Positions 36,401 to 48,925 of a stretch of 64,000 bases of DNA are shown one piece after another. The position numbers were made by a program, and so were the translations under genes. Position 1 is the stretch's first letter, and each line of letters opens with the position of its first letter. Source of the DNA: Buddleja alternifolia. Its lineage: Eukaryota > Streptophyta > Magnoliopsida > Lamiales > Scrophulariaceae. Under the pieces are notes generated by a model. That model saw only the letters and a list, made by a program, of their open reading frames with translations. It was not told where the DNA came from and did no database searches. The DNA lies in NCBI GenBank assembly GCA_019426215.1, contig CM033405.1, positions 4,131,001 through 4,195,000 on the forward strand. The letters run 5' to 3'.

Positions 36401-36763
36401 TATTTTTATCTATAGTATCTCGTGTCTTGACACGGGATTCCGCTAGTAAGAACTAGAATTCTAATCAAGTACTGCCAAAACTAGTTCAAAATTGCGTATG
36501 AAACCAATTTCTCATGATGATTTTTTATATATTTTTTTTTTATCAAAAACAACCAGCGTCGCAGCGACTTGAGTGACCATTCTCTCAACTTTCTTAGATT
36601 TCTTATCGATCATTTATATCTTGTTTCACAACATTAAACCCATCAACTATTATGGCATAATATAGGTTTTTGCTCTTTCCCACTATTTATTGTACTATAT
36701 AAGGAGTCGCAACAATCATATAATAAGATTTATGTGGGGTCCGTAAATATACGGATGATAGTG

Positions 36764-36794
<31 letters not shown>

Positions 36795-36972
36795 GAGAAA
36801 ATTGATGATTGCTTTGAAAAATGGAGGGATATTTATATTAGGACAAAAATAGTAGTGGAATGGATAGTTTAAGACTCTAGACACTAAACTTGGCCTTATT
36901 GGGCGTATCCATCATATGCATTGGCAAATCAAATATAATTGCAGTCATTCTCTTAATTACATCTTTAAAAAT
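33430..36972. other. AT-rich intergenic DNA
   Basis: No gene seen. 35340-35870 shows weak inverted similarity between its ends (AAAATAAATTTTT words) and may be an old fold-back element. The region has long T- and A-rich runs. The frame at 34860-35060 has no domain. Confidence 0.5.
36763..36792. repeat. (ATT)n microsatellite
   Basis: About ten ATT units without interruption. Confidence 0.9.
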
Positions 36973-36979
36973 TCTAGAA

Positions 36980-37182
36980 ACCAAAAATCTATTAGTATAG
37001 TGGTATCCATTTCTCACTTTATGTGAGAGTGAATTTGAATCCAGGCTACCACAAGTTGTGGTTCTTACTTCTTTTATGAAGCTAGATAGAGTTTTTATCG
37101 CTCAATTAATAACTATCAACAATAATTTATCGGGTTAGATATGTAGGATTATCCCTTTCTCTTTTAAATTAAAAAAAAAAAA
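36980..37182 (+). mobile_element. tRNA-derived SINE
   Basis: Box A-like TAGTATAGTGGT at 36993-37004 and box B-like GAATTTGAATCCAGG at 37031-37045 have tRNA-like spacing. A body and an A12 tail follow (37171-37182). Possible 7-bp target duplication TCTAGAA at 36973-36979 and 37183-37189. It is not a tRNA gene, because no cloverleaf acceptor stem closes. Confidence 0.7.
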
Positions 37183-37189
37183 TCTAGAA

Positions 37190-38212
37190 CACTTATCATC
37201 AAGAAAATAAATCTTATCATTTTTGTTTTTTTGTTAGTTAATCTATATCATATATATGTAGAACAAAATTCCAGTCTACATCCGTAATTACCTAATCCAC
37301 ACACAATAAATTGACCCGTGTACTAAAATGTCGGCTTGCACATTGCTAATTAATTGCTTTACATTCAATTTTGACCACACGTTTATTCATTTGACCTTAC
37401 ATAATTATTCTTAATTTTTAATTAATCAAGAAAGGGAGGGGGGTGACTTGTTAATTTATTTAATTAAAATATATGAGCATGATTGAGATTCTGCTGTTGA
37501 ATAGTTCAGATTTGTTATGCCTCCAATGTGATGGTTGCGTCTACACCAAGAATGCCATGACAACTATTCATGCACATTCCCATTTCTTATAAATAATAAT
37601 TAAATAAATAATACATATATAATAATCATCTTTTTTAATAAATCATTACATATATACATGTTATGAATATCAAATTGCGATAAATTACAATCAGCTAACA
37701 ACTATCATAAAAGTAGAGAAAAGTCCACACACTTTTAGTGAGAGTCGAACCCAATGCCTCTAACATTTTGGGACCTCAAATTTGTCAGTAGAAGTAAATT
37801 TTATCAGCTAATATTATAATAATAAGACGTAAAAAATTTGTCACTTTTTTCCATTTAGTTGAAAAATAAAAATGAAAGAATATGTGCAAGGGCGTGATCT
37901 AGACCCAATCCTTAAACTTCTTGATTGGGTCTGGATTGAGATGTAATGTTATGCATTTGAGATTTTTTATTATAAAATAGTATATTCATATTTTAATTCA
38001 CATATGTATGAAAATGTATATAAATTATAATCATTGTCAATTTTATATTTTTGAATTTATTTTACGTATAGTATATATAAGTGAAGTCTAATATGAAGTG
38101 AACCAGTATTTTATAATAAAGGATACGAATTGGGTGTTTCATTTCAAATGCTTTTGATTTTGGCTTTAATGGTCAAAGACATCTTTTACAACTAGCAAGA
38201 CTGGCATATTAA
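37190..38212. other. Intergenic with a possible SINE relic
   Basis: No gene. On the - strand, 37815 down to about 37680 carries TTAGCTGATAAAAT (box A-like) and TTGGGTTCGACTCTC (box B-like), suggesting a degraded tRNA-derived SINE without a clear tail or duplication. The rest is AT-rich. Confidence 0.4.
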
Positions 38213-38223
38213 TGGTGTTTTAT

Positions 38224-38426
38224 ATTTAACATAAAAGTTGCTCAGTTGATAAGTAACGGGTCAGTTTTTTTTCTAGAAGTATAAGATTTCAATTTCCTTT
38301 GCCGATGTGAAGATTGTGTTGATGGATGATTTGTAAGTACTTCTGTAAGCAACCTTTGGTCCTGAAGACATGCTCTGACTTTGGTAAGTGGAGCCGACCC
38401 TATCTAAACATTTTGGTAAAAAAATG
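38224..38426 (+). mobile_element. tRNA-derived SINE with 11-bp target duplication
   Basis: Starts near GTTGCTCAGTTGATAAGTAA (box A-like) with box B-like AGATTTCAATTTCC about 45 bp on. The body ends TTTTGGTAAAAAAA. The 11-bp duplication TGGTGTTTTAT is perfect (38213-38223 and 38427-38437). The 3' end resembles that of the SINE at 30894 (TTACCAAAAAA on its own strand). Confidence 0.8.
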
Positions 38427-38437
38427 TGGTGTTTTAT

Positions 38438-41400
38438 GATTCAAAGGGTACGGGTGTGAGGCTTCTATATTCAGATATTTGTCCATTTTTGTAGAAATTG
38501 ATTACAAATTATCTATAATTACTTTATCAACGATTGTTAACCAAAAAAAAATTGTTAATTAGTTCTTTATGAATGCTATTTCTGAACTAATATTGTTTTA
38601 TAATTAGAAGAAAAAAATGGGAAGAGAATAGAAAGGAAAAACTTTGCCCATTCACATTTAGATGTGCAATTTTAGGAGTAGTTTGGCCTAGATTGTGAAA
38701 AATTGACTTTATTATGATTGATAATTGTAACAATTAATTAAACTAAATGATTTTTTTCAGCTTGTAAGGCTCCCTTTTTACTTTTTATAAAGCACGATAT
38801 TGCATTTGAAAAATCCAAAATTATCTTTATTTTTGGTCGTTGAACGCCTCCAAAAACCACAATTGATTAGAAGTGATTTTAGAACAATCTCTCAAACACA
38901 CTTCAAATTGGAAGTAATTTTCGGAGTTCCAAATCGATACGTCAAACTCAATGTACATATATTTCATTTTTTATGCACAGACCATATTACAACGCCTGTG
39001 GCTCCCTGAGTCGAGAATTCAGAAAAGAGAGATGGATAGTGAATACCACCAAACTAATAGATTGATGTTGAAAGACGAATTAAGTTATTCGAAATTGTTC
39101 GATAAAAACCCATTTGAGCTTAGATCGTTATCATATATATCAAACCATTTAAGCTTGAATAACCTTTTATGTGTTCGATAAATTTGAAACTCAGCTCGAG
39201 CTTGACCCGATAAGTAAAAAAAATGATAAAATATGTGGAAAAATTATCAAATTACTCAAGTTTGACTCATATTCGGCTCTATTGAAACTTGTTTGAACTA
39301 GCCTAGATTAACAATCAAATCAAACTCAAATACAAATTTTAAATTCTAGGAATAATTCAAATAAATTTGAGCAATAATGTGTTCGATTCGACTCGATTCA
39401 TTTACAACCTTATCTTGGAGGCAATTCAACATGCACGTGTTTGCTAGATTTGGGTGTGAATAGGGGTTAAAAACCCTATTTCTTTACAAGCTTAGGTCAA
39501 AAAGCAATACCTAAACTCTTAAATTTTTTTCTCACATAAATGTAGGGCTTCATTGCACTTTCTTGGATCATACAACGACACTTGCAACTGTAAAATTTAT
39601 ACGTCAGGACCACTGTCACAACTACACCAAATTAAATTATGTGAATTTGTTTACACCGCATTCTAAATAATTTAATTTCTACCATCATCTTGAAAATGCC
39701 AACTAGAATCTCGTGATAGTTGTATTTTACTAATTAATGGATATTGATGTATCATTATGAGCCTAGATTCCTAAAACTCACCTAAGGAATATTAATCTAG
39801 TAACTAAAGACCACATTGATAAATCCTAGATTTCCATTATAATCACAATCATATACTTGGTTGTTCAACTTGGAATGTATATTACATATATGATTTTGAT
39901 TGCTACGAAGCAACAAGTTTTCGTAATAACTCGGCTTGATAATGAGATGTGATCTTTTATATTACTCTTTGTTAGCTAAAAGTAAAAAATTCATATTATA
40001 TTCATATAATATATGTACATACATATGAGTAAAAAATATTTATGGTTCCCGTATGTATTCTGAACTTAACGAATAACTCGTACTTTTGAGTTGAACCGTT
40101 TAGTATATGCCATATATATATCTCATACTATGCTTGACGAATAAATATAATACTATAATTTTGGCAATTTTTTTATTTAAATTTGAAAATTATACTAATT
40201 AAGTATTATTTAATTAAGAACTACAAATTAACGTCCATAATTAACCAAAATATTAATCATAGTCAACTACAAATTAAAAGCGAATATATGCAATATATCT
40301 TACAAATTTATATAAAAATATGATGTATTTTTACTTTTGAACAATTCATTTATATCTGTATTATACATGTACGTCTGCAAAAAAATTTATTTTCCATTCA
40401 TGTATATTTTAAGCGATTTTTACATATAAAAATCCTCCTATTAGAATTTAATTTTCAAAAGTTGATTAGGAAAACATTGTGAGAAAAAAAGAATTGAACA
40501 AAATTCTAGGCCGCTTGTGTTTTCCAAGAAGTTCCTAGAAATGGAGCATACAAAAGAGGAAAAATAAAGTAGTATATATCTGCACTTTGAATTTTATTGA
40601 TTCCTTGTGGTTGTGGCACACGACCAAGACAAAATGAATTGTCTATTCTATCTTCCTTTTGGTTTTGCCCAAATATATAAGACAAAATCTTTACTTAAGT
40701 TTAAGAAATAAAACATGTCTTATATTACCCACTTTCCACCGCCTTATACATATAAAAAATATTTAATATATTATTAAATTAAAGTATTAACAATATTTTA
40801 TCATGGGCTTAGGTCAAAAAACCTTTATTATTTTGATCATAAATTTGATTGCAAAAACGACTGAATTGGCACAATTTCATGCTAAATGATTTTGGGAAAT
40901 GATATTAATCCTCCAAATATACTATTGAAGCTCTACTATAATTCCAATATTTCATGCAATTTTTTTTAGAAAAATAATGAATAGTTCGATTCTAACAATA
41001 ATTTTTAAAACTCCAATGTCAACTACCATTATTTTTAGTGCTTTTGAGACTTCAAGATTATGCGATATCATAATTATTAATGTAAATGACTTACATGAAA
41101 TCCACACACAAAAATGAATATGTGTAAATTAGGATTTAAAGTTTGTATAACTCCAATAAAATAATTGGATGAACCACCAGCATATATAGTATGTAGTTAT
41201 TAGAATCTCGATGTTAGTATTACATTAATTTCGTTATATTATTTTCTTTGAAATCTTAAATGCCCTAGAAAAAAAATCTTTATTTGGTTTAGTTTCACTT
41301 TTCTGATTGGATCTTCTATGATGTTTGGATTGGTTGGTTGACGACAACATTGAATCTTATCTGACGTCCCTTATCGTTTCTTTTTTCTGCTAGATGATGC

Positions 41401-41800
41401 CCCATTCTTGGATCAAAGTCGCCGACAATTTATCTTTAAGTTTTTAGTATTTAACTAGCGTTTATTATATATTTCTCGCTAGTATAAGATTTGTAGTCTC
41501 TCCCGTATCAGAGTTTCGGTCTTTAAAACTTAATTGTTAAGGCATCGTTGTTGTTGAGCTCTAGCATGCACTCCAATAACTTTTCAATTACTCTCAAAGA
41601 CGATATCGTTACTATTGTATTATCATTTCTGCCGTAAATTTTTGAGTTTGATAAAACGATCCAATCCCAAAAAAAATAAAGAAAATGTTCCACTGATCCC
41701 AATTTATATGTATTATGTAACCAAAAAGAATTTATGTGTACTCTCATTTTCACAAAAGGAAAACATTAGTCCAAATCCAAATAATTTGATAATCACCTAA
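38438..41800. other. AT-rich intergenic DNA upstream of CRK
   Basis: No gene seen. Contains the degenerate repeat at 39040-39420. Open frames at 38800-39181 and 41523-41800 have no recognisable domain. Confidence 0.5.
39040..39420. repeat. Degenerate dispersed repeat, GAGCTCGAGCTTGA type
   Basis: Contains CCATTTGAGCTTAG, CAGCTCGAGCTTGACCCG and TTCGATTCGACTCGATTC words and ends near TTTACAACCTTA. The same words in the same style occur at 3632-3916, 12420-12600 and 50590-50937. These look like old copies of one hAT-like MITE family. Ends are not sharp. Confidence 0.45.
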
Positions 41801-42331
41801 AAATCACTCCATTTTATTGAGCTTATATTAAATTCTCACAAATCAATATCAAACAAATCAAATATCTTAATCAAAAAATTCCTCCACCACCAATCCCCAA
41901 AATATGAAAAAAAAAAAACTTCACTTGTTAATCAAAATCTTCCCCACCATATCCTTGCCACGTGGACCATGAACTGTACACCCTGGACCACCCTGCCCTA
42001 CATTCATTATCTTTAATTATTTTCCCACTTTTTCTTTAACCAAAGATCAATTTTTCCCCCCTTTTTAATTTTTAATTTAATTTAATTATTTTATTTTCAT
42101 TTTCATTTTCGATTAAAGCACCCATCGTCGTGTACTTTTCATCACCTTCTCCACAGATCCCTCCCTCCCCCACTTTCTCTCTCTAACATTCTCTCACTCC
42201 ACAACAAAAAAGTGCAAAACCCCCTTTACAAAAATGCATTCAAATCTTTGAATTGGGTTCCCATTTAAAAACCCTAATTTCATCACTCTGAGAATTGAAA
42301 AATTACTCTTTCGAAATTGGTTTTTTCAAAA
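41801..42331 (+). promoter_or_regulatory. CRK promoter and 5' leader
   Basis: A palindromic G-box CCACGTGG (a bZIP/bHLH site, ABRE-type core) is at 41958-41965. A pyrimidine-rich patch with CTCTCTCT words spans about 42145-42205, typical of plant core promoters and leaders. No convincing TATA box was found. The start codon at 42332 follows TTTTTTCAAAA. ABA or light responsiveness is only an inference from the G-box. Confidence 0.5.
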
Positions 42332-45300
42332 ATGGGGGTTTGTACTTCCAAACCAAAACCCTCTCCACACCCCAATTTCAATTCTTCAGATGAAATTAAG
42401 CCCACCTCAAATCCAATCACCGACGACAATGCGACAACTTCATCCAATTTCGACAAGAAAAATGACGACGTATTGGGCAAAAAATCTCCGTTTTTCCCGT
42501 TCTACACCCCTAGCCCGGCCCATTATTTTTTCTCGAAGAAATCTCCGGCGAGATCTCCGGCGCCGTCCAGCGGCACGCCGAGGAGGTTTTTCAAGCGGCC
42601 GTTTCCGCCGCCGTCGCCGGCGAAGCACATCAGGGCGGTGCTTGCGCGGCGGCATGGCTCCGTGAAGCCGAACGAGGCGACGATACCGGAGGGTAAGGAG
42701 GTGGCGGAGGGTACCGGGTTGGATAAAAGTTTTGGATTTTCGAAGAATTTTTATAATAAATATGAGCTGGGGGAGGAGGTGGGACGAGGGCATTTTGGGT
42801 ATACTTGTAAAGCCAAGTTCAAGAAGGGGGAGCTTAAAGGTCAGGAGGTTGCTGTTAAGGTCATACCTAAAGCTAAGGTTTGGAATTTTTTTGAATTTTG
42901 AATTTTGATTTTTGGTGGTGTTAAGAGTTTTTGTTGTGATCTGATGTTATTATGTTGATGGGTTTTTAGGTTTATGTGATTTGTTGTTGGGAATAGGGGA
43001 GATCTGATCTAGGTGAATAGAAGTTTGATTTTGTGGTTGTTTTAGTTTCGTATTGTCGAATTTGAATGCTGCGTAGTCTTTGTCGACGAGGATGGATTTT
43101 CATTGAAGTTGGATTGAGTTTTGTTGAGCTGGGAGATTATTGAGCTGATTTCGGTATATGGGGGTTAATCTATGAATTGATTTAGATTGTGTCTTGATTG
43201 TTGGAATAATTTGGATGCTTTTACGGTAACTATGCACCTTTTGTAGCTATTTCAATCTTATTGTATTATGGTTTTCTTTTTCAGTTTGCGATTTGTAATT
43301 GTATTTCGTGTTGATAGATGACGACTGCCATAGCTATTGAAGACGTAAGAAAGGAGGTGAAGATATTGAGAGCTTTGACGGGACATAACAATCTAATACA
43401 GTTTTACGATGCATATGAAGACCATGACAATGTCTACATAGTGATGGAGTAAGCTTTGATTGCTTTGTTTTAGCCTTGAATAATTTTCGTCAGAATGATC
43501 TCCTTTTAAAACTGTAGTTGTATACTTAATTTCTCAGGTTATGCGAAGGAGGCGAGCTTTTGGATAGAATACTTTCAAGGTATTTCTTTTGTTTTTGATA
43601 TGAAATCTCTATTTAATCAAGAAAGTGGAGAAATGGGATTTTGTATATCGTGATTTGTTGAACCTTGAATGTTAATGTAACATATCCTCCAGCACCAATA
43701 ATTTCTCTCCTTTTCTTTTAAATAGGGGTGGGAAGTATGCAGAAGATGATGCAAAGGCTGTGATGATACAAATATTAAACGTCGTTGCATTTTGCCATCT
43801 CCAAGGGGTGGTACACCGGGATCTTAAACCCGAGGTAGTTATTGGGTGTATCTTAATTTTCAAAAGGGTTATTAATCTGGTTGTCGGCTTCTAAGTATTG
43901 GCCTTTAGTCATCTTCTTTGGTAGCAGCTATTTTTTTGTTGTATGGTATAGGGTAAATTACATAGACACAGCATTAACATCCCGACTTTTGAGAAATTAC
44001 AGTCATCCTCTGTCAGTGTACACATATTACATTTTCACTCTCTATCAGCAGAAAGCAGGTTACAGTTTCTCCCTGTTTTTCGAGTTGCCATGATCTGATA
44101 GGGGTGTTTGGTAATTAGCAAAACCTTAGGGAGCTCATAGCAATTACCCACAAGTGAGGAGATGTGCATGTATTATCCCTATACTACATATAGAGAATGT
44201 GATTCAATTATGAAATACCATAATAAATGTGATTTAGTTATTAAGAACACAAATGGAAAAAATAGTTGAGAGGCGCACATGCACACAAGTACACACTTGG
44301 GGGGTGGGTGGGTGGTAAAAGACAACTTTACTTCTGTTGTCTTTTCTATTTTTGACCCAATCTCCGACGTAATTTGATCTAGAATTATGTATATTCTCTT
44401 ATGTTGGATGTGCAACTAATTTACTCTTGTTTGACCATCACTTATTTACTGGATCAGAATTTCTTGTTTACATCAAAGGAAGAAAACTCAACGTTGAAAG
44501 CCATAGATTTTGGATTATCGGATTTTGTAAAACCAGGTTTGTCCTATTCGATTTTTTCATCATTGCTAATTTTCTCTGCCCAAGCTAGCTATTGAAATCA
44601 GTGAAATGATAATTCGTTTAATTCTTTACAGATGAAAGGCTTAATGACATTGTTGGCAGTGCATATTATGTAGCACCTGAAGTTTTACATAGAGCATATA
44701 GTACCGAGGCTGATGTCTGGAGTGTTGGTGTAATAGCATACATATTGTTATGTGGGAGCCGCCCATTTTGGGCTCGAACTGAATCTGGCATCTTTCGTGC
44801 CGTTGTAAAAGCCGAACCAACTTATGAAGAACAACCTTGGCCAACTCTTTCTTCTGAGGCTAAAGACTTTGTTAAACGTCTCCTAAATAAAGATCCAAGG
44901 AAAAGAATGACTGCAGCTCAAGCATTGTGTGAGTGTCCGATTGTTAATAAATAAACGGGATAATTACATGCACACACCTCGCGCTAATTATGTAATCACC
45001 ATGCGCCCCATGAGGTTTTACAAATTTACCAAGTCACCCTGTCATATTGTAGCAACTCAAAAAATAGAGGGAGAAACTGTAATCTTCTTTTACTTTAGTG
45101 ACAGCGGAAGGTATGCTAATTTCTCAAACCTTGGGGTGTTTTTCGCAATTAGGGTCTGACGCAGGGGGTGTGCATGTAATTTACCCTGAACAAAAAGAAA
45201 ATTGATTTTATTTTTTATTATTTTGAAATCCACTCACAAATTTTCCTGCTTCAGGTCATCCATGGATCAGAAATACTAATGATGTAAAAGTGCCGTTGGA

Positions 45301-46353
45301 TATATTAATATTTAAACTTATGAAAGCTTATATGCGTTCATCTCCGCTACGTAAAGCTGCTTTACGGGTTCGTACTGCTTATTTTTCCTTCATATTTTAA
45401 TATTTTAAAAAGGATGCATATCCAGTGCTATTGATATCTTCTGCATTATTATTTGCTGGATTATTTACCTCATTTACTCGGGTCTTTTGCTAAACTGCTT
45501 TTACTTTTTCCCTACTTTTACTTTCCTATAGTAATTCCTTTATTGATTTGTGCAGGCTTTATCGAAAACACTGACAGCAGATGAACTTTTCTACCTGAAG
45601 GAGCAATTTGCACTGTTGGAACCAAACAAAAATGGCAGTATAAGTCTAGATAATATTAAATTGGTTCGTAATTTGCAGATTTTTATTATTGTTCAGTATT
45701 TGCTTAAATCCAAACTTCGTCTTAGATTCTGTTACGTGGCCAGGCCTTGAAGAAACATGCAACCGATGCCATGAATGAGTCACGAATATTTGATTTTCTT
45801 GCTTCGGTATGCTTTAAATCACCATGTTATGAGTTCCTTTTTTAGTATGATTTTCTTGCCTTAGTTTTTTGGCGCTAACTGATTGCCGTCCCGTTATTAT
45901 AGCTTAATGCACTTCAATATAGAAGGATGGATTTTGAAGAATTTTGTGCTGCTGCGTTAAGTGTTTATCAGTTAGAAGCTCTTGATAGATGGGAACAACA
46001 CGCTCGTTGTGCCTATGAACTCTTTGACAAGGATGGGAATAGGACTATCATGATTGAGGAACTAGCTTCGGTAATACATTTTCCTACGGGCTTATCTATC
46101 TAATTATGCAAAGAAGATGGGTAGTTTCTGTAATTTGACTTTTGTTTAGGGACTCTGTAATTTTACATAAATGTGATAACACTCACATTTTATGGCTATA
46201 TTTTTGTCACAGGAACTTGGCCTTGGCCCTTCTGTTCCTGTTCATGCTGTTCTCAATGACTGGATTAGCCACACTGATGGAAAGCTCAGTTTTCTCGGAT
46301 TTGTCAAGTTGTTGCACGGTATTTCCAGCCGGTCTCTTGCAAAAGTACATTAA
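42332..46353 (+). CDS. CDPK-related protein kinase (CRK family)
   Basis: Ser/Thr kinase of the plant CRK group: a CDPK-like kinase with a degenerate EF-hand tail, normally membrane-anchored. Eleven exons with GT-AG borders and agreeing phases: 42332-42877, 43318-43448, 43538-43579, 43726-43834, 44458-44536, 44632-44928, 45255-45367, 45556-45663, 45744-45806, 45903-46070, 46213-46353. The sum is 599 codons including the TAA, the usual CRK length. MGVCTSK at the start is an N-myristoylation plus Cys palmitoylation signal. Then come a Ser/Pro-rich region with [16 protein letters not shown], the glycine loop GRGHFGYTC, the VAVKVIPK lysine, [21 protein letters not shown] and [12 protein letters not shown]. 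The C-terminal half has relic EF-hands ([26 protein letters not shown]) that lack several Ca-binding positions, as is usual in CRKs. The start at 42332 was chosen over the upstream ATG at 42317 because it gives the acylation motif. No lesion found. Introns 4 and 6 each hold a fold-back MITE. Confidence 0.95.
43950..44180. mobile_element. Fold-back MITE in CRK intron 4
   Basis: The left end AGGGTAAATTACATAGACAC faces a right end that reads TAGGGATAATACATGCACATC on the other strand. About 230 bp, non-coding. TATA occurs on both outer sides but is too short to trust as a duplication. Same end type as the copies at 44957 and 51339. Confidence 0.65.
44957..45186. mobile_element. Fold-back MITE in CRK intron 6
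   Basis: The left end GGGATAATTACATGCACACC and the right end, reverse-complemented GGGTAAATTACATGCACACC, match over almost 20 bp. About 230 bp. The open frame 44929-45159 that runs from exon 6 into it is intron read-through, not coding. Confidence 0.75.
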
Positions 46354-46450
46354 AACAATCGGGTAGATACCTCGAACCCTCAATATTATGTGTAATTCTC
46401 GTATGGACAATTTGTGTTGTTCCCAGTAAATTTAAAACTATTAGATCAAG

Positions 46451-46892
46451 AGGGGTCGGGTGGTAAAAAATCACCCTTTTACCCCTTATGACCAGAGGGT
46501 CAGTTGCTTTGCGAGCAAGACACTATGTCGGGTGATTCTATGGTAGACCTGGTCTAATGGCGTCGGTCCACTATACATCGCTGGATATTGGATATGATGG
46601 TAAAGAAAATTTCAATCACTCTATTCAACTATTCAACGGTGTATGGTGACAGGGGTGATAAAACAGGGGCCGGTCCACCATAAAATCACCTCTATGGATA
46701 AGTCTATTGTGCATTGGGGTGATAAGACAAAGCTGATCCATTTTTCACCATGATATGATAGAGGTTAAGTAATGAAAACCATCCAACCAACCATGGTGTA
46801 ATGGTGAATAGTGGATCAACTCTGTTTCCCTCGATCCACTATAGAACGAACCATCCACTGTTGAACGAACCATCCACTGTCGAACGACCCCT
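46451..46892. repeat. Possible MITE downstream of CRK
   Basis: Begins AGGGGTCGG and ends CGACCCCT, a short inverted pair, with CCATCCACTGT and GGGTGATAA words inside. An 11-bp word AATATTATGTG flanks it loosely (46382-46392 and 46893-46903). It lies about 100 bp after the CRK stop codon, so it may be part of the 3' UTR or polyadenylation region. Confidence 0.4.
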
Positions 46893-47305
46893 AATATTAT
46901 GTGCCTTTTGATTTTTTGAATATAGGAAAAAAGCTGAATATAAGGTTTGTCTGGATTTTCCTTGCTACTCGGTTACAAACGATTCGCCTCGTGCAAGATA
47001 GATACATGTATCGGACCGGGATGGTGGGCTCGTCGGGTTAATGAGAATGGAGTTAGGATTAGGAATTGCTGGATAGTTCAACAAGGGCATCCAAGCAAAG
47101 TTATATAACCCCTGTAAAGCCATAGTTTTTAAGTTTTGTGTTTGATTGAGAACATTTCTCACTTGGTTAGTGAACATTCATAACGTGACATATATTGGAG
47201 TGACAAAGCTGACATCATCTTCAACTCTTGCCTTGTATCTTCCTGTGCTCCTCAATCTTTATAATTTATAAAATATTTTCTCCCCCATGTTTCTTATTTT
47301 GAGCA

Positions 47306-47683
47306 CGTAAACAAATACACTCTCTTATAATAAAATCTTACAACCGCCCCTTTTTTGGTTATAAAACTAACGTAATTTGTTGATATTATCATTTTCTACA
47401 TTTTCTAATTTGCCCTTGAGGGGGCGAATGTAATTTTTCATATTAAAAAGAAGGAAATTATAACTTTCAATTTATTCTTAAATAAATGATTTTGTACAAA
47501 ACTTGTTAATATCTTGAAAGTGAAGTGCAAATTAGATTTATGTCAATCTGAATATTTTTCAGAAAATAAAAAAAATTACCTGACTTTTGATTTATTTTAG
47601 GAGCAATATCATAATTTAATATAGATAAATTTAAATTATAAGTTGCCAAAAAATATAAAACCAATTAGTAAATTAAAATAAGT

Positions 47684-47718
<35 letters not shown>

Positions 47719-47895
47719 CTGATAAAAAGAGAAAATTCAAAAAGTTATTATGGAAAAATATTTAAAAATAATTTAAAAAGGTAGCAGAACTTAGTCGTGG
47801 AAGGGTGAATGTAAGATTGTATATTATAAGAGAGGTCGTCACACTTGACTAACAGTCGTCGTCGTTAATCAGAGGGGGTGTATTTAACCTTAGCT
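47306..47895. repeat. Fold-back element with TACACCCTCTTATAATA-type arms
   Basis: The left arm has AAATACACTCTCTTATAATA then ATCTTACA. The right arm, reverse-complemented, has GGTTAAATACACCCCCTCT, then CTCTTATAATATACAATCTTACA after an extra segment. The arms match in order with one large indel. Non-coding, with the (TA)n run inside. The end style is close to the GGGATAAT..ACACC family. Confidence 0.5.
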
Positions 47896-48887
47896 AAAAT
47901 CTTCTTACCTTTGTTTTATAACTATACTAATGCTATGTCTGGATAGAGATTTTAAAGTGAAAGATGTTTGAAAAATAAAACAATAAAGTGGAATATGTTT
48001 GAAAATGGAGTTTATATTGACACTTTATATTTTGATAAACGCACTCCGCATGAAATTAATTAAGTTGACTATAAAGTCCCTAAATGTATTATATGGAGTT
48101 CGATTTTAAAAGGTAAATTCAATTATCCTTCTAAATAACTTTAAATATAATTTTGCAGAAGATTTTTTAGGTAATTTATTTTTGGAAATAATACCAAAGA
48201 AAATTGCTCTTTTTCTCAAGTGTTTTTTTTCCTTTTCCTTTTCTATTTGCTAGTGCATTGTGTATAGGTCGTGAATCTAACAAATATCTATTATTTTTAT
48301 ATCAGCGTAATAAGACTAACCGTTTTGCCATGGATTCCAAACACTGTATAATTTTATCGAACTTGTTCAATTCTGTGCTACTCTTTTGCTCCATAGTAAA
48401 AATTGAAAATTAATATAACACCAAATGCCTAAAAGCTACAAAAAAAAGGTAAAAATAATTATCGGATGAAACTACATTTAATTAGCATGAGTGAACTTAA
48501 TTTGTCCACATAAGCAATAATAATTTATTTTTGAGAAATTGGATTAAACATTGTTGTCAAATTTATCCGAGATTAAATACTATATATTTTAATTTCATTT
48601 TAAATAAGTAAATAAATTTGTGTCACATCTTTATATCTTTTTTGTTCTTCTCATTTATGGTAGTTGTCCCACCCTTTTAATTTAAAATTATTAGCTATTA
48701 AATTACAATATACTTATCTCTATATTTTAATTAGGAAAGTGCTAATAAATAAATTTATCAAATAAACTGATAAAAATTACATTTAATAGGCTAAAGGGCA
48801 TATTTGTGTATTTAGTTAAATTTAAATGATAGTGGAATCCTTTAGCCTATTAAATGATAGTGGAGTGTCTTTATCACAATGTGGACT

Positions 48888-48925
48888 GCTTTCATTTTTC
48901 AAACACCTGTTTGAAAAATGAAAGC
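48888..48925. repeat. Perfect 18-bp-arm hairpin
   Basis: GCTTTCATTTTTCAAACA at 48888-48905 is followed by CC and then its exact reverse complement at 48908-48925. With only a 2-nt loop it can extrude as a cruciform or form an RNA hairpin. No adjacent gene end was seen, so it is not assigned as a terminator or miRNA. Confidence 0.9.

Noticed and set aside
36990..37060. tRNA-Asp-like gene
   Set aside because: TAGTATAGTGGT resembles tRNA-Asp, but the arms do not pair and a poly-A tail follows; called a SINE.
42317..42331. Upstream ATG as CRK start
   Set aside because: In frame but gives MVFSKMGVC and buries the myristoylation motif MGVCTSK; family members start at MG-C.
42390..42793. Arg-rich frames of 91 and 117 codons in CRK exon 1
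   Set aside because: Shadow frames of the GC-rich N-terminal coding exon on both strands.
44929..45159. Coding extension of CRK past exon 6
   Set aside because: Runs through the intron 6 donor into a MITE; the exon 6-7 junction (phase 1) restores CHPWI and the frame.
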